This document shows positions 8,949 to 17,987 of a stretch of 64,000 nucleotides of DNA, one piece after another (the first letter of the stretch is position 1; the number at the start of each line of letters is the position of its first letter). Under the pieces are notes generated by a model that ran no database searches, was not told where the DNA came from, and worked only from the letters and a program-made list of their open reading frames with translations. The position numbers and the translations under genes are program-made. Source of the DNA: Pleurocapsa sp. PCC 7319 (GTDB lineage Bacteria > Cyanobacteriota > Cyanobacteriia > Cyanobacteriales > Xenococcaceae); contig NZ_KB235922.1 of the NCBI RefSeq assembly GCF_000332195.1, positions 62,001 through 126,000 on the forward strand. The letters run 5' to 3'.

Positions 8949-9704
8949 ATGTTACATCTTTTAGGACTATTGCCCTTAGGAATTGTAGTTGGATTGGTTG
9001 CAGCCATATTAGGAATTGGGGGAGGCTTACTCTATGTCCCTGCTCTAACCTTAGTTGGGGCTACACCAATTCAAGCGACTGCCACTAGTTTACTGGGAAT
9101 CTCCCTGGGTGCAATCTCTAGCTCTTTTCAGAATTGGCGTTCAAAATATTTAAATACCAAATTAGTGATTTTACTTGCCATTCCTGCGATGTTGTCTGTG
9201 GGAATTGGGGTGGCGATCGCAAATCAAATTTCTGAGAATCATCTATTGTATGGCTTTGCTGGATTGCAGTTAGTGGCAATCTACCTAATTAACTTAAGAC
9301 GGAATTTAGCGCGCGCACATTCAGCAACAACAACTCAATCTGTCTCATTACCAAAAGTGACTTCCATTGGTTTATTGGCGGGAATTTTATCGGGCTTGTT
9401 CGGAGTTGGCGGTGGAATTGTCATGGTACCCTTGCAAAGGACATTTTTAGGGGAGTCGATTAAAGCATCCGTTAGAGCCAGCTTAGGGGCAATTGTTTTA
9501 ATATCTAGTGTGGGAGTGACTCAACATGCAATGGCAGGAAACGTGCTTTGGCTTCCTGGGCTACTTTTAGGTGTCGGCAGTTTAATTGGCGGACAACTGG
9601 GCGCACGGTTGTTACCCAAACTGCCAGAAATCTGGGTTCAATATCTATTTACCGGATTATTAATTTCTCTGGCTATTTATATGATTCAGACAGCAATGAG
9701 CTGA
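8949..9704 (+). CDS. TauE/SafE family transporter (operon copy)
   Basis: A 251-residue integral membrane protein of the TauE/SafE family, implicated in export of sulfite or small organic sulfonates/carboxylates. It shows the internal duplication of the family: AAILGIGGGLLYVPALTL near residue 20 and SGLFGVGGGIVMVPLQRT near residue 155, with about 7-8 hydrophobic helices. It starts 4 bp after the hexapeptide gene, so it closes a three-gene operon and may move the substrate or product of the BKACE enzyme (inference). A paralogue lies at 24759-25526. Confidence 0.87.
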   Translation: MLHLLGLLPLGIVVGLVAAILGIGGGLLYVPALTLVGATPIQATATSLLGISLGAISSSFQNWRSKYLNTKLVILLAIPAMLSVGIGVAIANQISENHLLYGFAGLQLVAIYLINLRRNLARAHSATTTQSVSLPKVTSIGLLAGILSGLFGVGGGIVMVPLQRTFLGESIKASVRASLGAIVLISSVGVTQHAMAGNVLWLPGLLLGVGSLIGGQLGARLLPKLPEIWVQYLFTGLLISLAIYMIQTAMS

Positions 9705-9768
9705 CGAGGTGACATTCTCAAGAACCTTCTCGTTTTGCTTCTCAACGTTATTCAGTTTTTGAGTCTTA

Positions 9769-9803
9769 GCGATTGGCTCTGCCAGTGCGCTTCGCGCAAT
9801 CGC
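9769..9803. repeat. Palindromic intergenic repeat
   Basis: GCGATTG pairs with CAATCGC, with GCGCTTCGCGC inside the loop, a motif seen in many cyanobacterial intergenic palindromes. It is the only structured item I see in the 326-bp gap 9705-10030. Downstream, TAATAT near 9940 could be a -10 for the pentapeptide gene. Confidence 0.45.
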
Positions 9804-10030
9804 CTTCAGCCTTTAATTATTCTGAGCTACTTAATTTGACCAGCAAGAATACCAAGGTGTTGAGCCGACTAATCTTAAGAAAATCTAAAATTCGGTTGTC
9901 CATTCGTTTATTACTACCTGATGTAGTTAATCTTGGGATAATATAGACTTATATAAAATAAATAAAAAAATAAGCAAGTGTGAACTAAATTACTCAGTCG
10001 AACAATAGTTAACGACGGAGGTAATAAATA

Positions 10031-10468
10031 ATGAAACTAAGTCTGATTATCACCTTGGGATTGCTAGTTAATCTGACTATGGCTACTCCCGTAACAGCAG
10101 CCAACCCTGTTCATGTTGAACAGCTACAAACGACAGGGGAATGTATGGGTTGCGATCTATCGGGTGCAGATTTGCGTGACGCACATTTAATTGGCGTTGA
10201 TTTGAGGAATGCAGATTTAAGAAAGGCTAATTTAACCGGTGCTAACTTGGAAGGAGCGGATTTGACAGGCGCCAACCTTAAGGGTGCAATTCTGAATTCT
10301 GCGTTTTTGACCAATGCTAGTCTTAATGACTCGAATCTAGATCGGGTTGACTTGACCGCAGCTACAATTATCGATGCTGATGTTACTGGGGCATCGATGG
10401 CTGATTTAAACTTAACTCATGCTCAAATTTTCAATACAGGAATTGCGATCGGCGGTAGTGATGAATAA
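10031..10468 (+). CDS. Secreted pentapeptide-repeat protein
   Basis: A 145-residue protein with a signal peptide (1-24, ending VTAANP) followed by about 18 A(D/N)LXX pentapeptides between residues 40 and 140, e.g. ADLRDAHLIGVDLRNADLRK. This builds a small right-handed quadrilateral beta-helix. A Cys pair in GECMGCDLSGADL just after the export signal is a recurring N-terminal motif of secreted cyanobacterial pentapeptide proteins and may bind metal or form a disulphide (inference). GACGGAGGT gives a strong ribosome site before the ATG. Function unknown; likely periplasmic or thylakoid lumen. Confidence 0.85.
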   Translation: MKLSLIITLGLLVNLTMATPVTAANPVHVEQLQTTGECMGCDLSGADLRDAHLIGVDLRNADLRKANLTGANLEGADLTGANLKGAILNSAFLTNASLNDSNLDRVDLTAATIIDADVTGASMADLNLTHAQIFNTGIAIGGSDE

Positions 10469-10627
10469 GAAAAGGGCAAGTAATTAGCTTCAGAGAAATC
10501 GTCAGGATATCCGACTTTTTCCTACTGAGCTACTACAGGAAACTCCCGACTTTTACCGACAGACAAATTACTGGAATTTACTTAAGCTGTTTTGTAATCA
10601 AACAAAATACAGTTTTCCAGTAGATTT

Positions 10628-11632
10628 ATGAACTATCAACCATCTATAGATTTAGCGGGAGAAGTTTGTTTCCGTCCCAACTTTTTCCAAACCAAAAATC
10701 GAATTAATTATTTAATTGACGAATATCTAAGCCTTGAGCAATTATGCGATCGCCTAGAAGATTTACCCCAGCAGTTTAGGAATCCTCAACCTCGGCAGTG
10801 GGAGCCCATAAATTGGCAAGATATTAATCTTGAACAAGTTATCGGCATCGAGCTGGATATTTTTTTATCTATTATTCAAGGGGCATTAGATACTGAAGCA
10901 CCGATCAGAGGCTACACTCAAACTAGTAGAAAGTACCTCCAACCAATTCATCCTTCCATGGCAAAATTTGTGGGAGGCGCAATTAGAGCAGATGGCACAA
11001 TAGTAGAGTTGGGTTTGTGGGAAAAAGAAGAGCGTCAACATACTCCAGCCTTAGCCAAAATTTATCAGCATTTAACTCAGAAAAAAATTACTCCTCAATT
11101 ACGGCAAGTTAAATCATATCAACCGAGAGAAAATCCTTATCAAGACTTATACGGTCATGGATTACACCGTGTAGTAACCGAATATAGTGCTGCTTGCTTA
11201 TATCTCTGGCTGATGTCCCATACTACTGGTACAACTCAGCAAGTAATTGCAGAAATATTACAGGATGAAATTAATCACATGACCAAGTTTTGGGGGATGG
11301 GAATGTGGTTATATCCTGACAGTGCTCAGCAGCTAATGAGATACATCCTTAGCCAAATTCACACCATCTTACCGTTATCCTATGAACTAAGTCCAAAACC
11401 TCAATCAAATTTAAAACCAACATTTCAACGTATGATGTCAGTTTTAAATTGGCAATCCTGGTCCATCTTATCTAGAGGGGAATTAATTTACACTTTTATT
11501 GGGATTTTGAAACGTATGTGGCAATGGAGTAGAAATTTAACCCCAGAATATTTACAATCTTGCTGTGCTTCACCAGACTTTTTTGTCAATAATAATCTTG
11601 AATCACATCAGTATTTAAAAAGCAATTTATAA
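10628..11632 (+). CDS. Diiron ferritin-like protein resembling acyl-ACP desaturases
   Basis: A 334-residue soluble helical protein. It carries a full set of candidate diiron ligands in the order found in acyl-ACP desaturases: ALDTEAPIRGY (first Glu), WEKEERQHTPAL (ExxH), RVVTEYSAA (Glu) and LQDEINHMTKFW (ExxH). Length and spacing fit that superfamily better than rubrerythrin. It has no membrane segment or signal peptide. It could desaturate or oxidise a carrier-bound substrate, but I do not recognise the subfamily. It lies 48 bp before the uppS start on the same strand, so co-transcription is possible. Confidence 0.7.
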   Translation: MNYQPSIDLAGEVCFRPNFFQTKNRINYLIDEYLSLEQLCDRLEDLPQQFRNPQPRQWEPINWQDINLEQVIGIELDIFLSIIQGALDTEAPIRGYTQTSRKYLQPIHPSMAKFVGGAIRADGTIVELGLWEKEERQHTPALAKIYQHLTQKKITPQLRQVKSYQPRENPYQDLYGHGLHRVVTEYSAACLYLWLMSHTTGTTQQVIAEILQDEINHMTKFWGMGMWLYPDSAQQLMRYILSQIHTILPLSYELSPKPQSNLKPTFQRMMSVLNWQSWSILSRGELIYTFIGILKRMWQWSRNLTPEYLQSCCASPDFFVNNNLESHQYLKSNL

Positions 11633-11680
11633 GCAATAATAGCCACTTTTTATTTGTACATTCCTATTTTAGATAATTCC

Positions 11681-12430
11681 ATGACAGCTCAATTAATACC
11701 AACTTTATCCAGTAATCTCAATCTAAATAAATTACCCCAACACGTAGCAGTAATCATGGATGGGAATGGTCGATGGGCAAAACAGAGAGGTTTACCCCGC
11801 ATTGAAGGACATCGTCGAGGAGCAAATACTCTCAAAGAAATGCTGCGCTATTGTAAAGATTTAAAGATAAAAACTTTAACTGCTTATGCCTTTTCGACAG
11901 AAAATTGGGGTCGTCCTACTGCCGAAGTTGATTTCTTGATGACATTATTTGAAAGACTTTTACAAAAAGAACTCAAAGAAATGGAAGCGGAGCGAGTTTG
12001 TATTAACTTCATTGGGGATTTATCTCCTTTGCCTCCATCTTTGCAACAAGAAATGCATCGCTCAATGGAACGTACTAAAAACAATCGAGACATATATTTT
12101 AACGTTGCTATTAATTATGGTAGTCGTCATGAAATGGTCAAAGCCTGTCGTAAAATTGCTGAAAAGGTGCAGCAAGGAAAAATATCTGCAACAGACATTG
12201 ATGAAAATATGATCGCGCAACATCTCTATACTTCTTCTAGTCCCGATCCTGATTTATTGATTCGTACTAGTGGCGAAATGCGTCTGAGTAACTTTTTGCT
12301 GTGGCAGCTAGCGTATACTGAAATATACGTTACAGATACACTGTGGCCTGATTTTAATCATGAGCAATTTGAGCAAGCTTTAGAATCCTTTCAACAACGC
12401 GATCGCCGTTTTGGGAAAAAAGTTGGCTAG
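11681..12430 (+). CDS. uppS: Isoprenyl (undecaprenyl) diphosphate synthase
   Basis: A cis-prenyltransferase that elongates FPP with IPP to make the C55 lipid carrier for cell-wall synthesis. Family signatures: [20 protein letters not shown] with the catalytic Asp, [26 protein letters not shown], and the C-terminal [20 protein letters not shown] with [15 protein letters not shown] chose the ATG at 11681; an in-frame TTG at 11654 adds nine residues without homology value. It gives 249 residues, the usual length. It follows the diiron-protein gene on the same strand. Confidence 0.95.
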   Translation: MTAQLIPTLSSNLNLNKLPQHVAVIMDGNGRWAKQRGLPRIEGHRRGANTLKEMLRYCKDLKIKTLTAYAFSTENWGRPTAEVDFLMTLFERLLQKELKEMEAERVCINFIGDLSPLPPSLQQEMHRSMERTKNNRDIYFNVAINYGSRHEMVKACRKIAEKVQQGKISATDIDENMIAQHLYTSSSPDPDLLIRTSGEMRLSNFLLWQLAYTEIYVTDTLWPDFNHEQFEQALESFQQRDRRFGKKVG

Positions 12431-12610
12431 TAACTTCGGTTGTTAGTGAAGACAAAAGTAATAGAGGGGTTTATTATGATTGTTTACTAAAGATAAATAG
12501 TAGTGGTGATGCGAAAAGAAATCTAAAGTAAGTCTCAAAAGCCGACATAAAGACATAAGTTAGATAGAGTTATAGCTATCCACAGTGCGATCGCGTGAGG
12601 ATTCAAACAG

Positions 12611-13798
12611 ATGAAGATTTTGGTGCTTGCTTGGGAATTCCCTCCTCGTCTTGTAGGAGGAATTGCCCGTCATGTGGCGGAATTGTATCCAGAGATCGTT
12701 AAATTTGGATACGAAGTTCACCTAATCACTGTCGAATTTGGTTCTGCTCCCAAATATGAAATAGTTGAAGGTATTCATGTTTATCGTTGTCCTGTTGCCC
12801 ATGGCAATGACTTTTTCCATTGGGTTGTCAACATGAATGACAGTATGGGCAGATTAGGTGGAGAAATCTTAGTCAAACATGGAGATTTTCATTTGATTCA
12901 TGCCCATGATTGGCTAGTAGGAGATGCGGCGATCGCGCTTAAAAATACTTTTAGATTACCCCTCGTTGCTACAATTCATGCTACAGAATATGGTCGCCAT
13001 AATGGTATCCATACAGTTGAACAGCAATATATCTATGGCAAAGAAAAGCTCTTAACTCACGAGGCGTGGCGGATAATTGTCTGTAGCCAATATATGCGTC
13101 AGGAAATCCAGCGTGTCTTCTCTTCGCCAGTAGACAAAATTGATGTTATTTACAATGGTATCCGTCCCGAAAAAAAACATCATGACCAAAAATTTGACCG
13201 GGTTAAATTTCGTCGTTACTTTGCTAACGATAAGGAGAAAATTGTCTATTATGTCGGACGAATGACCTACGAAAAAGGTGTTTCTGTCCTGCTTAATGCT
13301 GCTCCCAAAATACTCTGGGAAATGGAAGGCAATGTCAAATTTGTAATTATTGGTGGAGGCAATACTAACCACCTCAAACAACAGGCTGAAAATTTAGGAA
13401 TTTGGGAAAAGTGCTATTTTACTGGTTTTATGTCTGACGGAGACTTAGATAAGTTTCAGACAATTGCCGATTGTGCCGTATTTCCCAGTCTATATGAACC
13501 CTTCGGCATCGTGGCATTAGAGAGCTTTGCCGCTCGTGTACCTGTAGTGGTTTCCGATACGGGTGGTCTACCAGAAGTAGTACAACACAACTATACTGGT
13601 ATTGTTACCCGTGCTAATGATTGCCATTCTCTGACTTGGGGAATTTTAGAAGTTTTGAGGTTTTCGGCTCATGCTAAGTATCTGGTAGAGAATGCCTATA
13701 AATCTTTGGCTGAAAAATTTAGTTGGGATGATCTGGCTAAACAAACGGCTTTAGTTTATGGTCAAGTTGTCTATGAGCGATCGCAAGTAGAATGGTAG
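12611..13798 (+). CDS. GT4-family glycosyltransferase
   Basis: A 395-residue retaining glycosyltransferase with two Rossmann domains. The N-terminal KILVLAWEFPPRLVGGIARH is typical of GT4/GT5-like starch-synthase-related enzymes. The C-terminal domain has YVGRMTYEKGVSVLL (nucleotide-sugar lysine), FPSLYEPFGIVALESFAA (the E-x7-E motif) and GGLPEVV. Length is too short for full glycogen synthase GlgA (about 480), so a glucosyltransferase acting on a small acceptor or polysaccharide is more likely. It stands alone after a 180-bp gap. The acceptor is not predictable. Confidence 0.88.
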   Translation: MKILVLAWEFPPRLVGGIARHVAELYPEIVKFGYEVHLITVEFGSAPKYEIVEGIHVYRCPVAHGNDFFHWVVNMNDSMGRLGGEILVKHGDFHLIHAHDWLVGDAAIALKNTFRLPLVATIHATEYGRHNGIHTVEQQYIYGKEKLLTHEAWRIIVCSQYMRQEIQRVFSSPVDKIDVIYNGIRPEKKHHDQKFDRVKFRRYFANDKEKIVYYVGRMTYEKGVSVLLNAAPKILWEMEGNVKFVIIGGGNTNHLKQQAENLGIWEKCYFTGFMSDGDLDKFQTIADCAVFPSLYEPFGIVALESFAARVPVVVSDTGGLPEVVQHNYTGIVTRANDCHSLTWGILEVLRFSAHAKYLVENAYKSLAEKFSWDDLAKQTALVYGQVVYERSQVEW

Positions 13799-14283
13799 CT
13801 GGGCAAAATGGATTTTAGTTTCTCTTAAGAGAAAATTGCGAGTATGCTCTTGATTGAGGAAACTCTGTTGAATATTTAAAAAAGATGCCAAAAAAAATTT
13901 AAGGGCAGTAAATAGAAATGTAGTTAGCTTGTTAAATAGCTAGATTTATAGTCTTTTTAGTATAGACCTACTAATTTAAGAGTGTCAAATTGGCTTGTTC
14001 AACTGGAACTATTACTTATTGTCAAAGTTGATATTTTTTGCGATCGCAAGTCAATTATGTAAAGTAAAGACATAAAGTTGAAATACTTCTCAAGCTAATA
14101 ACAATATCAAAACAATTAATAGATATTCAGTTCCGAGTTTGTCACCTTATTGAATCTAAGCTTGAAATGAGATTTTAAAGATTTGATACGTCTTGAGAGT
14201 AAATTGTATATACCTTGAAAGTAGCATTTAATTTTTAACAATCTTTCCTATATTCAATAAATCGAGTCACTAAGTATCTATAA
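13799..14283. other. 485-bp intergenic region without a gene
   Basis: AT-rich. I see a palindrome TTTCTCTTAAGAGAAA near 13821, a HIP1 octamer near 14040, and no tRNA, terminator or open frame of note. It probably holds the promoter of the truncated kinase gene at 14284. Confidence 0.5.
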
Positions 14284-15153
14284 ATGTTTCTAACGACTAT
14301 TTCTACTCACTTTTTAAAATCAAGTTTTCCTAACTCATCAAGACGTTCAATCTCGCGTTCAATCTTGGTCTATTTAAGTGCTGCACTAGCTATCATAGGT
14401 CTTTCCGATTTATCCTCGTATTTTTTTATAATTCGTAATCTAGAACAGCAATCAAATCAAGAACTGCTAACTTTAGTAAAAGTAGCATCTCCCAGTTTAG
14501 ATATAGTTAAAACTGGAGGTATCAATGATTTGTCACAAGAAGTCCACTGGCAAGAATTATTTGCCAAGCAAGACCGAAGTATAGAGTGGTATGACCCTGA
14601 CGGTAAGTTGCTGGCAAGAGAGGGAAACAGATTTTTAGAATCAACCTTCAAGCAAAGCATTGCTGCTGGCAAAACCCAAGAAGACTTTCCTATTTTCAAA
14701 AAACAGGGTCAAGTGAGGAGCGCAAGTATTGCTGTGTATAGAGAAAGCCTTGACAGTGAAACTGTCGTATTAGAAGGCTATATTCGAGCCAGTGAATCCA
14801 CCGAGGAGTCGGATTGGCTCAACCATAAGTTGCGGTTGGGATTAAGATTAGGAGTGCTGCTCGCACTGATCTTAATGATTTTAATGAGTATCAGTAGTAC
14901 TTACCTGACTCAACAGAATGCAACGCCAGTAGATCAAGGCTTTATGAAGCTAAAAAGGTCGACTACCGACATTTCCCATTATTTACGCACTCCTCTAAGC
15001 AGAATTAGTATGGCAACAGAAATGATGCTGACAAATACCGATAAAATTCACGCCTCGGACACCCGAAAATTGAAAATCATCGAAGATGCAGTCGAGCAAC
15101 TCAGAAGCTCAATTGAGGATTTACTGCTTCTGATTCGCTTGGATCAAAAATAA
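14284..15153 (+). CDS. Truncated histidine-kinase-like membrane protein lacking the ATPase domain
   Basis: A 289-residue protein with two membrane segments (about 27-50 and 184-205) around an extracytoplasmic domain containing EWYDPDGKLLAREG, a motif I associate with RppB/NrsS-type sensors. A dimerisation helix follows, DISHYLRTPLSRISMATEMM (H232), and the protein ends about 57 residues later at LLLLIRLDQK. There is no N, G1 or G2 box here or in the 36 bp before the next gene. The usual SHE is SHY, removing the acid normally next to the histidine. It may be a degenerate kinase, or a phosphotransfer/dominant regulator of another kinase. Confidence 0.7.
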   Translation: MFLTTISTHFLKSSFPNSSRRSISRSILVYLSAALAIIGLSDLSSYFFIIRNLEQQSNQELLTLVKVASPSLDIVKTGGINDLSQEVHWQELFAKQDRSIEWYDPDGKLLAREGNRFLESTFKQSIAAGKTQEDFPIFKKQGQVRSASIAVYRESLDSETVVLEGYIRASESTEESDWLNHKLRLGLRLGVLLALILMILMSISSTYLTQQNATPVDQGFMKLKRSTTDISHYLRTPLSRISMATEMMLTNTDKIHASDTRKLKIIEDAVEQLRSSIEDLLLLIRLDQK

Positions 15154-15189
15154 TGAACAATAATTAATTGTTTGAGAATTGTTCCAGGT

Positions 15190-15585
15190 TCAAGGTAACT
15201 TGTAGCTAGCTACTCGGATAGTCAATTCTCCTTGTTGTGGGTCGTGGCTAAAAATAAATTCTCCCGATCTTTTTTCTTCGCGAGATAGGAAATCTATTTG
15301 CTGCCTGCCAGTTTCAGCTATTCGGTCTTTAAATAATAAATTAGCAACAATCTCAACAGATTCGGCAGTTTCTCCCCCATAGTTATTTACGGTAAAAGGT
15401 ATATAGTATTGCTGATTGACTTGTCTAATATTAGAATCCGTTGTTACTGATAAAATCGGCGGATTATTGTCTCCTGTTATCCAGGTATAACAAACCAAGG
15501 CAACAATAATACCTACAATTGATAAGGAGATACCAAAGCTAACTTTTTCAGCAAGAGATCGCCGCCAATAGTTTTTTTGCATCAC
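15190..15585 (-). CDS. TIGR02588 family single-pass membrane protein
   Basis: A 131-residue protein with one N-terminal membrane helix (about 15-36, VSFGISLSIVGIIVALVCYT) and an exported beta-sandwich-like domain, e.g. QQYYIPFTVNNYGGETAESV. This matches the TIGR02588 family as I remember it, which occurs next to TIGR02587 multi-pass proteins. Its ATG overlaps the stop of the upstream partner by 4 bp (15582-15585), so the two are translationally coupled. Function unknown; a small accessory subunit of the partner is the simplest reading. Confidence 0.75.
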   Translation of the reverse strand: MMQKNYWRRSLAEKVSFGISLSIVGIIVALVCYTWITGDNNPPILSVTTDSNIRQVNQQYYIPFTVNNYGGETAESVEIVANLLFKDRIAETGRQQIDFLSREEKRSGEFIFSHDPQQGELTIRVASYKLP

Positions 15586-16490
15586 ACTGTTAAACGCCCT
15601 GCCGCTCCTCCGATACTAGCAGGTAAGGCTAAAATTATACCGTAGCGCAACCAAACAAACCAAGGATCGCTAAAAGCTACTTTCTGAAAAAACCACAGCA
15701 TTAACATTCCAGCTATCAAAGATATTAAATAAGAGATGACGGTTTCACTTTGAGGAGTTTGAAATAATCCCTGTTGTTGGCGACGTTGCTGATAGTTGGT
15801 AATAGTGGAGGCGAACACAATTCCATAAGAAATCAATAAGGATGCGGCAATAATAATCAACAACCACAGAGGAGAAGCCGAGGCGGCTAATACAGTAACC
15901 TCATCTGTGGGAGAGATACTGAAGGCGATAAACAAGGCACCAATTAAAGTAGCAGTACAATCAGCTAATGTATCTCGCCAGATTAGACGATGACCTTTAT
16001 AAGATTGAGATGGTTGTGATTTATGAGCGTCTAAATCAACTTCCGCATGACCACTCAAAAGCGATCTCGAAAATGCCACTCCTAGAGAAAAAGGTACGCC
16101 TTCAAAAATAATTTTGCCTAGTGCTTCAACCAAAGAAGTTTGAAAATCGATGCGTCTTAAAATAATTAACATCAAAGTAGCACAGGCAAGCCCAATCGCT
16201 AGAGTTTCTATCGTTTCTGCGATCGCCCCTGGTAGAGTCTCACTTTCTTGGGTACGAAAACCTTCAATTCGGTTGAGCAACAAAATAAGAATAAAAGTAA
16301 TACCCAAAATACCTAGTAAAATTGGTGGTTGGACATAAGAACCAATAAACCAAACTTCCATCGTATATAGCAGAGGTATCCCGAAAAGAAAACCACCCGA
16401 AGCTCCACTAATGATTTCTGTGATTTCTTGTCGCCAATTGTCACCGTGCTGGTTATTCTGTTGGCGAGCAAGCGGTTTGGTTGGAGTCAT
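15582..16490 (-). CDS. TIGR02587 family multi-pass membrane protein
   Basis: A 302-residue integral membrane protein with about seven or eight hydrophobic helices, e.g. LLGILGITFILILLLNRIEG, IGLACATLMLIILRR and PLWLLIIIAASLLISYGIVF. It matches the TIGR02587 family (hypothetical, usually about 270-300 residues). The 4-bp overlap with TIGR02588 makes a two-gene operon read leftward. No transport or catalytic motif is obvious. It converges with the truncated kinase gene, and the acetyltransferase upstream lies on the same strand 65 bp away. Confidence 0.78.
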   Translation of the reverse strand: MTPTKPLARQQNNQHGDNWRQEITEIISGASGGFLFGIPLLYTMEVWFIGSYVQPPILLGILGITFILILLLNRIEGFRTQESETLPGAIAETIETLAIGLACATLMLIILRRIDFQTSLVEALGKIIFEGVPFSLGVAFSRSLLSGHAEVDLDAHKSQPSQSYKGHRLIWRDTLADCTATLIGALFIAFSISPTDEVTVLAASASPLWLLIIIAASLLISYGIVFASTITNYQQRRQQQGLFQTPQSETVISYLISLIAGMLMLWFFQKVAFSDPWFVWLRYGIILALPASIGGAAGRLTV

Positions 16491-16555
16491 TATACCACCG
16501 TAATTTTGGGATTCTTTTTTTTGAGCTGATCTATTCTTACTTTAACCGTATTTAT

Positions 16556-17488
16556 CTACCTTCTATCTTCAATTACATAAACATCGGGACGACTATAGCC
16601 CATGTGATTAGGTTTGTGCATTGAGACGGAAAGAGATTGAATCTTGAATCTTCGCGCTCTCATTCGGCGGTAAGCATCGACACAAGCCATATCCACCCCC
16701 GCCATCATTGAAGAGATTCCTAAGGTGATGGATAAGACTTCACATTCATCTACTAACTGCTCAAATGCTTGAGCTGATTTGGCTGCTGCCAACTTAATAT
16801 AAAAAGTGTCTTTTGCCGCTTCAGAACCAGCTCCATAATGACAAATAGCCAAGCCGATTAATTCCAGATCATCCCAAACCAACAAAGTATCTCCAAGAGA
16901 CTTTTGTTGTACCAGCAGAATTTCCGAACGCCAATCCAATCCTCCATAAATCTTGTCAGTTAGCTGGTAGCAAGCATTTAAGCTTTCTTTTTGCTGTTCA
17001 GGTGACAGATGAGAGTATCGCTGAGATTTGAGACGGGGTGGTTGAATTGGAAGCAGCGTTTTAGTACATAAAGCAATTAAAAATCGAGGTTCGGCACCAA
17101 ATTTTCCGTAAAAGTGTAAATGTTTGGGGCTGTTGGCATGGGTACAAAAAAGAATCTGTTGACTTTCCCATTCATAAAATTTTGACCATGAAGCATCGAT
17201 CAATTGAGAACCAATACCTCGATCCCAATAATCAGGATGGGTAACAATCGGTCCAAACCCAGCACAACTACCCCAATTAGCTACCATGCAGTGACCTACA
17301 AGTTTTCCATCTGCTTTGGCAGCGAAAGCTCCTAAAGACTCTCGATACCAACGGGACATATATTCTGCTCCATTGCCAAAGCTCATTGGCTCTTTTAGTC
17401 CCAAAAAAGTTCCAAAAGAAAGTTTTAAGAGTTTTGCTGCTTCTGGTAGCTGGCTTTCTTGTAGTAAACTAATCTCGACAGAATTCAT
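16556..17488 (-). CDS. GNAT-family acetyltransferase, two-domain
   Basis: A 310-residue acetyltransferase. The N-terminal GNAT fold has VTHPDYWDRGIGSQLIDASW (acetyl-CoA loop, about residues 82-101) and FYGKFGAEPRF. The second half (about 150-305) contains another GNAT-like region with SSMMAGVDMACVDAYRRMRARRF, seen in GNATs of about 300 residues with duplicated folds. The substrate is not predictable. It is the first gene on the leftward strand after a gap and may share transcription with the TIGR02587/88 pair. Confidence 0.75.
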   Translation of the reverse strand: MNSVEISLLQESQLPEAAKLLKLSFGTFLGLKEPMSFGNGAEYMSRWYRESLGAFAAKADGKLVGHCMVANWGSCAGFGPIVTHPDYWDRGIGSQLIDASWSKFYEWESQQILFCTHANSPKHLHFYGKFGAEPRFLIALCTKTLLPIQPPRLKSQRYSHLSPEQQKESLNACYQLTDKIYGGLDWRSEILLVQQKSLGDTLLVWDDLELIGLAICHYGAGSEAAKDTFYIKLAAAKSAQAFEQLVDECEVLSITLGISSMMAGVDMACVDAYRRMRARRFKIQSLSVSMHKPNHMGYSRPDVYVIEDRR

Positions 17489-17587
17489 TAGATTCGAGCA
17501 TATTAATGCTCTCGTTTACTACTATTGTTTCTAATATCATATTATCAATGATTTAGATGTAGCCACAGCTAGCACAATCAAAACGAA

Positions 17588-17770
17588 TCATAGAGCATCC
17601 AAGGAACTTTCTTCTAGTTCCAGGTTTTCCGCAATACGCTGTTGCTTATGAGTATGAATTAGACAAATTACTAGAGAGTAATAACTATATAGCCAAAATC
17701 CTGCATATATCAATAAAATCAGCCAGGATTCTGAACTATCTAAATTGAAATTAAGTTTATTAAACTGCAT
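17588..17770 (-). CDS. Possible small single-helix membrane protein
   Basis: A 60-residue reading frame with a clear hydrophobic helix (about 15-37, WLILLIYAGFWLYSYYSLVI), a basic patch HTHKQQR and an acidic C-terminus. No convincing ribosome site precedes the ATG and I do not recognise the family, so it may be chance, but no larger gene overlaps it on either strand. Confidence 0.35.
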   Translation of the reverse strand: MQFNKLNFNLDSSESWLILLIYAGFWLYSYYSLVICLIHTHKQQRIAENLELEESSLDAL

Positions 17771-17987
17771 TTTTTAAGATTATCTTGGAAATATATCTTA
17801 TTCAAAGTTAACCCATAGTTACAATCATCTATGTTTTGAGCAATACTAATTTGGCAACAATTTGAGTTCAATTAACATTTATTTTACTTATATTCGAGAT
17901 TTAGAGATTTATCGGGCACACTTCGGTTAGTTGAGGACAAATTTTCCTACACTAGAAAATAACAGAGATAAAATTTTGATAGTAAAT

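Noticed and set aside
11654-11680. Longer uppS start at TTG
   Set aside because: The extra nine residues have no family counterpart, and the ATG at 11681 gives the usual length.
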